Positions 60,002 through 64,000 of a DNA stretch of 64,000 nucleotides are shown here, piece after piece; positions within the stretch are counted from its first letter, which is position 1; each line of letters begins with the position of its first letter. Source of the DNA: Allocatelliglobosispora scoriae (GTDB lineage Bacteria > Actinomycetota > Actinomycetes > Mycobacteriales > Micromonosporaceae); the NCBI RefSeq assembly GCF_014204945.1, contig NZ_JACHMN010000002.1:2813001-2877000 (forward strand), given 5' to 3'. Position numbers and translations under genes: made by a program. The notes below the pieces were generated by a model, which was not told where the DNA came from, made no database searches, and saw only the letters and a program-made list of their open reading frames with translations.

Positions 60002-60856
60002 TCACGCCCCGTCGCGGTCGGAGTCGGCGTTGAGGACCATGGCGCCGAGGTAGCCCGCTCCGTCGGCGGTGACCTTCATCAGCATCGCGGGCTTGTAGAT
60101 GCCGTCGTCGTCGTTGAAGGTGTCCCGCCCGGTCCGCGCCGCGTAGGGCTGCTCGGTGAAGACCTTCGTGTTCATCGCCTCGTCGAACATGAGCTGGGTG
60201 GTGAGCACCCGGGCGTTGCTGACGTGCACCATCGCGTGGATGTGCACGGTCCGGCCCCTATACCACCCCGGCCAGATCGTGGTGAACTCCACGATTCCCT
60301 GTGCGTTGGTCACCTGGGCGCCGCGCAGGTAGCGCTTGTCGTCGGTCGGCGTCAGATCCATGCCGCCACCGGCTTCTCCCCCACCGCCGCCGGGCTGACC
60401 GCTCGGAGGCTGACCGCCACCGCCGGGTTGACCGCCGCCGCTGCCGGTCGACGACGACTCGGCGCCGGAGTAGAGCCCGTCGGCATCGCAGTGCCAGATC
60501 TCGATGACCGCGTTGGGCAGCGGCTGGCAGGTCTCGCTGTCCTGCAGCTTGAACGCGACCTTGAGCTGCTTGCCCGCCCGATCCTCGCGGATGTCGCTGC
60601 GGACCTTGTCCGCGTCGAAGTAGTAGGGCCCCTGGGTCGCGGACGGGCTCAGCGTGCAGGTCCCGGCATCGACGAAGAGCCCGCCGAGGTCGGCCGTCGT
60701 GGTGGCCGCGGGCGTGACCGTCTCGCCGGTCGAGGTCGTCACCGCCGTCGCCCCGTCGCTGCCGCAGGCCGCGAGCAGGCTGCCGAGGCCGATCGAGCTG
60801 ACTCCGGCGAAGATCGCCCGACGGCTGACCCGCTGTCCCTCGTGGTCGTGTCCCAT
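60002..60856 (-). CDS. Exported intradiol ring-cleavage dioxygenase-like lipoprotein
   Basis: 284 residues. A twin-arginine signal (SRRAIFAGVSS) leads to a lipobox LLAAC, so it is predicted to be Tat-exported and lipid-anchored. The dioxygenase fold has SATQGPYYFDADKVRSDIRED (Tyr ligand region), IEIWHCDADGLYSG and GWYRGRTVHIHAMVH (Tyr and two His iron ligands). A low-complexity Gly/Gln/Pro insert (about 131-160) splits the domain near the first active-site loop. Exported members of this family occur in many actinobacteria and their substrates are unclear. The start is the ATG ending at 60856. Confidence 0.88.
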   Translation of the reverse strand: MGHDHEGQRVSRRAIFAGVSSIGLGSLLAACGSDGATAVTTSTGETVTPAATTTADLGGLFVDAGTCTLSPSATQGPYYFDADKVRSDIREDRAGKQLKVAFKLQDSETCQPLPNAVIEIWHCDADGLYSGAESSSTGSGGGQPGGGGQPPSGQPGGGGGEAGGGMDLTPTDDKRYLRGAQVTNAQGIVEFTTIWPGWYRGRTVHIHAMVHVSNARVLTTQLMFDEAMNTKVFTEQPYAARTGRDTFNDDDGIYKPAMLMKVTADGAGYLGAMVLNADSDRDGA

Positions 60857-61033
60857 GACTGGATCCCTCCTGTGCCCGGTCGCTGCTGTCGACCCCGAGG
60901 CTAGGGAGGACGCGTGGGCGTTTCCTCGGGACGATCTGGGTGCGGCCTGGGTGGGTTATGGCAAGCCGCTGAACTCGCCCGATTCCCCGTGGGATCATTA
61001 ATTTGATCATGGTTGGGGCGGGACGGGGGCGAA

Positions 61034-61519
61034 ATGTTCACCACGGTGTTCGCATCGTTGCTGCTCACAGCGGCCCTGGTCGCGCCGACACCCGCGCCGC
61101 AGGATCAGGTCGACCCGCTCACATTCGGTTCCGAGCACGCCGCGGTCTGGGACGACGGCGTCGAGGCGAGCGTCGTCTCGGCCCGGATCTTCGCGCCGAC
61201 CGGCAACGCGGTCGGCCTGGCGCCGACCGAGACGGGCATACGGATCACAATCAAGATCACGAATGGTACGCCGGCCCCGCTCGACCTCACCGACGCCACC
61301 GTGCGGCTGAAGACCGGACCGGACGGCGTACAGGCGGCACAGATCTTCGACATCGAGAACGGGCTCAGCCTGGGCTTCGAGGGCACCGTCGCACCGGGGC
61401 GGTCCGCCACGGCGGCATACGGGTTCTCCGTGCCACCCGACAACACCGACCTGCTGGACGTGGAGATCACGCCCGTCGACGGTTATCTCACTGCACTGTT
61501 CGAGGGGCGGGCTTCGTGA
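61034..61519 (+). CDS. Secreted DUF4352-like immunoglobulin-fold protein
   Basis: 161 residues. A Sec signal peptide (MFTTVFASLLLTAALVAPTPA) is followed by a single beta-sandwich-like domain: VEASVVSARIFAPTGNAVGL, GIRITIKITNGTPAPLDLTDATVRLKTGPDGV and GTVAPGRSATAAYGFSVPPDNTDLLDVEI. The pattern matches DUF4352-type (telomeric-repeat-binding-like) extracellular domains of unknown role. ATG at 61034 is preferred; a TTG at 61013 would add seven residues. The 3' end overlaps the convergent dehydratase gene by 32 bp. Confidence 0.75.
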   Translation: MFTTVFASLLLTAALVAPTPAPQDQVDPLTFGSEHAAVWDDGVEASVVSARIFAPTGNAVGLAPTETGIRITIKITNGTPAPLDLTDATVRLKTGPDGVQAAQIFDIENGLSLGFEGTVAPGRSATAAYGFSVPPDNTDLLDVEITPVDGYLTALFEGRAS

Positions 61520-61808
61520 AGGCCTCCCGCAGGATCGCCTCGATCCGGGAGGCGAGCTCCAGGTCGAGCGCGGTGACACCACCATCGGAGTGCGTGGTGC
61601 AGAAGAACGTGAGCCGGCGCCAGCGGATGTCGATGTCGGGGTGGTGATCGAGCTCCTCCGCCACGACCGCGACCCGATCGACCACCCCGATGGCCTGCGG
61701 AAACGTGCCCAGCTCGGCAACGCGCGAGAGCCCTGCGGGGCCACCGGTCCACTCACCGAGGTCGGAGAGGGCGGCATCGATCTCGACACCGGTCAATAGG
61801 AGCGCCAT
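61488..61808 (-). CDS. 4a-hydroxytetrahydrobiopterin dehydratase (PCD/DCoH)
   Basis: 106 residues. The diagnostic ELDHHPDIDIRWRRLTFFCTTHSDGGVTALD segment matches the [EDK]xxxHHPD...LxTHxxGGLT signature of pterin-4a-carbinolamine dehydratases. It recycles pterin cofactors, although many bacteria with this gene lack a known pterin hydroxylase. The 3' end runs 32 bp into the convergent secreted-protein gene, an unusually large convergent overlap. Confidence 0.93.
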   Translation of the reverse strand: MALLLTGVEIDAALSDLGEWTGGPAGLSRVAELGTFPQAIGVVDRVAVVAEELDHHPDIDIRWRRLTFFCTTHSDGGVTALDLELASRIEAILREAFTKPAPRTVQ

Positions 61809-61817
61809 ACCCAGACG

Positions 61818-62135
61818 CTACGCCCGATTCTGATAAGCGCGCTCGACCTTGGCGACGTGGATCGCCCATTCGGCGTACCAGTCGGTGCGGCCACGCTCCC
61901 GGGCCAGCGTGTGCTCGGCGTTGCGGCGCCAGCCCGTGATCGACTCCTCGTCGCGCCAGTAGGAGACCGTGATGCCCAGCCCGTCGGGGCCGCGGGTCGA
62001 GTCCATCCCCAGATAGCCGGGCTGCTCCGCGGCGAGCTCCGCCATCCGGTCGGCCGTCTCGGCGTACCCGTCGTCGGCCGGTTCGCGGCGCGAGGTGAAG
62101 ACGACGGCGTAGTAGGGCGGTTCGAAGATTGGCAT
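61818..62135 (-). CDS. Antibiotic biosynthesis monooxygenase-family (ABM) protein
   Basis: 105 residues, ferredoxin-like ABM fold. The strands and helices are visible as YYAVVFTSRREPADDGYAETADRMAELAAEQPGYLGMDSTRG and LGITVSYWRDEESITGWRRNAEHTLARERG. Small members catalyse cofactor-free oxygenation or degrade heme in some species; this one has no specific assignment. It lies 9 bp upstream of the dehydratase gene on the same strand, so they are probably cotranscribed. A 13-bp inverted repeat lies immediately upstream of its start. Confidence 0.88.
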   Translation of the reverse strand: MPIFEPPYYAVVFTSRREPADDGYAETADRMAELAAEQPGYLGMDSTRGPDGLGITVSYWRDEESITGWRRNAEHTLARERGRTDWYAEWAIHVAKVERAYQNRA

Positions 62136-62147
62136 GCCATTGATTGT

Positions 62148-62205
62148 GGGCGAGGGTGCGGTAGCGCGGTAACTGCGGGGGAACCGAGTTGACGCACCCT
62201 CGCCC
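62148..62205. repeat. 13-bp inverted repeat upstream of the ABM gene
   Basis: GGGCGAGGGTGCG (62148-62160) and CGCACCCTCGCCC (62193-62205) are perfect arms with a 32-nt spacer. It begins 12 bp upstream of the ABM start, within a 239-bp gap to the next leftward gene's stop. It may be a regulatory stem or the terminator of that gene. Confidence 0.55.
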
Positions 62206-62374
62206 GGAGCCCGCCCGAACCCACGCGCCTGGCCGGAGGCGCTGGAGATCGACGGAGGCTGTCGACCTGGGTCGACGGGCGGGTTGTGGTGGACCGCCTG
62301 CTGGCGGGCGAGCGATCCACCGGGTTGGACGTTGCCCGCATCCCTGGGAGGTGAGGCCGGAACGTCCGAGGAGG

Positions 62375-62734
62375 CTAGTCGAAGAGGCCGCGGTTGGTGC
62401 CGGACCGCCCGCTGCGCCCTACTGACTCAACGGCGGTGTCGAGTCCGAGGTTGCTCGCAGCGGCTGTTCGACCGCCGAGGTCAGCGCGCCAGCTCGGCAG
62501 CGCGCGGAGTCCGTTCATGTCGTGCCGTGCGGTCCAGCCCTCGCGCCAGGGCCGGCAGGCGGCCGCCGCCGCTCGCTCGGCCAGCCGACGCGGCGGGCAG
62601 GGCCACGCCTGGCCGCACCATGTGCAGTGGTTGTCGCTGTCGGGCGCCGGATGGCGGTCGCACATCTGCTGCGCGTCCCGCCAGAGCAGGCGGTCCTGGA
62701 CGTCGGTCGGTTCCGCATGATCAACGCTGACCAC
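62375..62734 (-). CDS. Hypothetical Cys-rich protein (WCGQ-WPC type)
   Basis: About 119 residues. The middle holds CDRHPAPDSDNHCTWCGQAWPCPPRRLAERA, where three Cys and flanking His could bind zinc. Similar HCxWCGxxWPC segments recur in hypothetical proteins of Micromonosporaceae genomes, which supports coding. The tail is Gly/Ser/Arg-rich. The start is uncertain: a GTG ending at 62734 has GGGGGGAAG upstream; longer in-frame starts at 62755 and 62812 exist. The function is unknown. Confidence 0.55.
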   Translation of the reverse strand: MVSVDHAEPTDVQDRLLWRDAQQMCDRHPAPDSDNHCTWCGQAWPCPPRRLAERAAAAACRPWREGWTARHDMNGLRALPSWRADLGGRTAAASNLGLDTAVESVGRSGRSGTNRGLFD

Positions 62735-62842
62735 TAGCTTCCCCCCACTACACATCGGAGTGGCGGCCAGATCGCCGCAAGTTCCTGACATGGGAGTCAA
62801 CGCGTTGGTCAAGCCAGACGCTCGGACAAACTGTGCGATTTG

Positions 62843-64000
62843 TCAGTTGCGACGCAACGAGGCACGCAGCAGCAGCGCGCCCATGGCGACGAGCAGCACT
62901 CCACCGGCTGTGATCAGCGTCAACGGCATACCGGTGAGCGGCACCGTCCCCATCGCGCCGGTCCCACCGGCCCCGCTGGGCGCCGCGGGCACCGGCGCAC
63001 CGGAAGGGGACGGCGAGACCGAGCCGGTGGGCCCGGGCGGGGCGAGTGACCCGTCCGATCCGCGCGAGGCCGACGCCGACGGAGACGGTGACGGTGACGC
63101 CGTCGTGGGAGAGGCCGAGGGGGACGTGCTCGGCGAGGCGGAGGTCGGCGACGGGGACGGCGCCCCGCACGAGAGCTCGGCGGCGAACGGGAAGTCGTGC
63201 ACCTCGCCCGAGGTCATCCGGAAGCTCTGCGCGACGATGCCGCCCTCGACATTGCTCGGGTTGTCATCCACGAAAGAGGCGGTCGGCGCGAAGATCGTGC
63301 CCTCGATGCTGTCGCCGCTGTCGTGCACGACCGTCGTGGCGCCCGGGAAGTTGATCAGGATGTAGGGCGCCTGCTCGCCGCCGACCCCGGCGAAGTTGGG
63401 CGAGTGCCAGCTGAAGTCGCCCTCCACGTCCGCGGTGTCCACGTTGATCAGCAGCGGCGACGTGAGGGTCGGCTGGTTGACGAAGGCCAGCTCCACGATG
63501 TTGTCGAGGTCGGTCGCGGAGATGGTGAGAACGTTGGTCATACCCGGGGCGAGGACGATCCGCGCGCTGGTGGCCGGTGGGATCGGCGAGGTGATGGGGA
63601 TGCCGCGTCCGTCCCGGAGGATCACCGTGTTCGGGCAGGTGGCAAGGGCTGTCGAGCGCTGCCGGTACGCGGTGAAGATCGACGTGAAATCCACCGGCTT
63701 GGCGGGGCCGACGGTGGCCGGGCTCTGCCGGACGGTGAGTTCGATCCGGGGCAGCGCGTCGTAGTCGTCCGTCGGCAGGATCCGGGTGTTCACCGGGGTC
63801 TGGTTGTTGTCGAGGTCGCGGACGACGGTGCCGGCGAGGGCGCCCACCTTGGCGTACCCACCATGGAGGACCCGGAGTCCGGCGGTGGGTGAGCTGTCGG
63901 CGAAGTCAGCGCGACCACCGATGACCAGGGCGGACGCGACCGCATCGCCCGGCGCGACGAAGGTGCCGATCGTCTTGGCCGCGACGCCGAAGGGGCCGCC
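62843..64000 (-). CDS. Choice-of-anchor-A family cell-surface protein (partial)
   Basis: The frame continues past the right window edge, so the N-terminus and signal peptide are missing. About 385 residues are visible. The domain resembles choice-of-anchor-A/collagen-binding-like surface proteins: GTFVAPGDAVASALVIGGRA, PYILINFPGATTVVHDSGDSIEGTIFAPTASFVDDNPSNVEGGIVAQSF and DFPFAAELSC. A long Ser/Pro/Ala stalk (about 90 residues of SPSPS repeats) precedes a C-terminal VPLTG, a hydrophobic helix (MPLTLITAGGVLLVAMGALLL) and a basic tail RASLRRN, a layout like a variant sortase signal. Probably anchored to or spanning the cell wall. Confidence 0.85.
   Translation of the reverse strand, partial: GGPFGVAAKTIGTFVAPGDAVASALVIGGRADFADSSPTAGLRVLHGGYAKVGALAGTVVRDLDNNQTPVNTRILPTDDYDALPRIELTVRQSPATVGPAKPVDFTSIFTAYRQRSTALATCPNTVILRDGRGIPITSPIPPATSARIVLAPGMTNVLTISATDLDNIVELAFVNQPTLTSPLLINVDTADVEGDFSWHSPNFAGVGGEQAPYILINFPGATTVVHDSGDSIEGTIFAPTASFVDDNPSNVEGGIVAQSFRMTSGEVHDFPFAAELSCGAPSPSPTSASPSTSPSASPTTASPSPSPSASASRGSDGSLAPPGPTGSVSPSPSGAPVPAAPSGAGGTGAMGTVPLTGMPLTLITAGGVLLVAMGALLLRASLRRN

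Overview
The window is high-GC DNA with short intergenic gaps, many ATGA/GTGA stop-start overlaps and frequent GTG starts. A mycothiol S-conjugate amidase (Mca), a DUF4307 protein, an SCO7613-type giant membrane protein and several Tat-exported proteins point to a filamentous actinobacterium, most probably of the Micromonosporaceae. The family assignment is an inference from gene content and style, not from a marker gene. I saw no rRNA, tRNA, CRISPR array, insertion sequence or prophage.

Region 1 (1-10328) is a sugar-acid catabolic locus. Leftward genes encode a mannitol-dehydrogenase-type fructuronate reductase (cut by the window edge), an L-fuconate dehydratase-type enolase, a glucuronate isomerase and a Gfo/Idh/MocA oxidoreductase. 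Rightward genes encode a LacI regulator, a Tat-exported binding lipoprotein, two ABC permeases and a YesL-like membrane protein. Two LacI-type palindromes lie between the halves. No ATPase is encoded, so a shared one must energise the importer.

Region 2 (10375-18771) is accessory: a RelE-type toxin with an XRE antitoxin, a carboxymuconolactone-decarboxylase-like gene that has lost its cysteine pair, an XRE/NB-ARC/TPR regulator, a DUF1801 gene, a GH74 xyloglucanase and a stand-alone HsdR-N-type nuclease. Two target-like genes here carry nearly the same roughly 135-bp promoter module built on repeated TGGGACA words. This is the best lead for an undescribed regulatory circuit.

Region 3 (18772-32170) has an FtsX-type ABC exporter facing a two-component system, an acyl-CoA dehydrogenase, a UDP-glucose dehydrogenase, the 1625-residue membrane protein and purK-purE.

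Region 4 (32202-43259) has a protein fusing a degenerate asparagine-synthetase module to an F420:gamma-glutamyl-ligase-like domain, next to a DUF255 thioredoxin-fold protein. It also has two small secreted proteins around a TrmB/LuxR-like regulator, a secreted DNRLRE phosphoesterase, an MFS transporter, a beta-propeller protein and a GNAT enzyme. A 30-bp repeat occurs twice, about 10 kb apart, in opposite orientation.

Region 5 (43343-64000) is mostly conserved chromosomal content: threonine ammonia-lyase, GreA, DUF4307, Mca, a GGDEF-EAL protein, an amidase, cystathionine gamma-synthase, MsrA, inorganic pyrophosphatase and a fatty acid desaturase. Among these sit a TIR-TPR protein, an ArsR/membrane-coiled-coil/oxidoreductase operon with a clear operator, two tiny overlapping genes, an exported intradiol dioxygenase and, at the right edge, a partial choice-of-anchor-A cell-surface protein.

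Unusually long, near-perfect intergenic inverted repeats (arms of 19-30 bp) recur at gene 3' ends at 17201, 25378, 38373, 38531 and 55027. They look like a genome-specific hairpin family as well as terminators.
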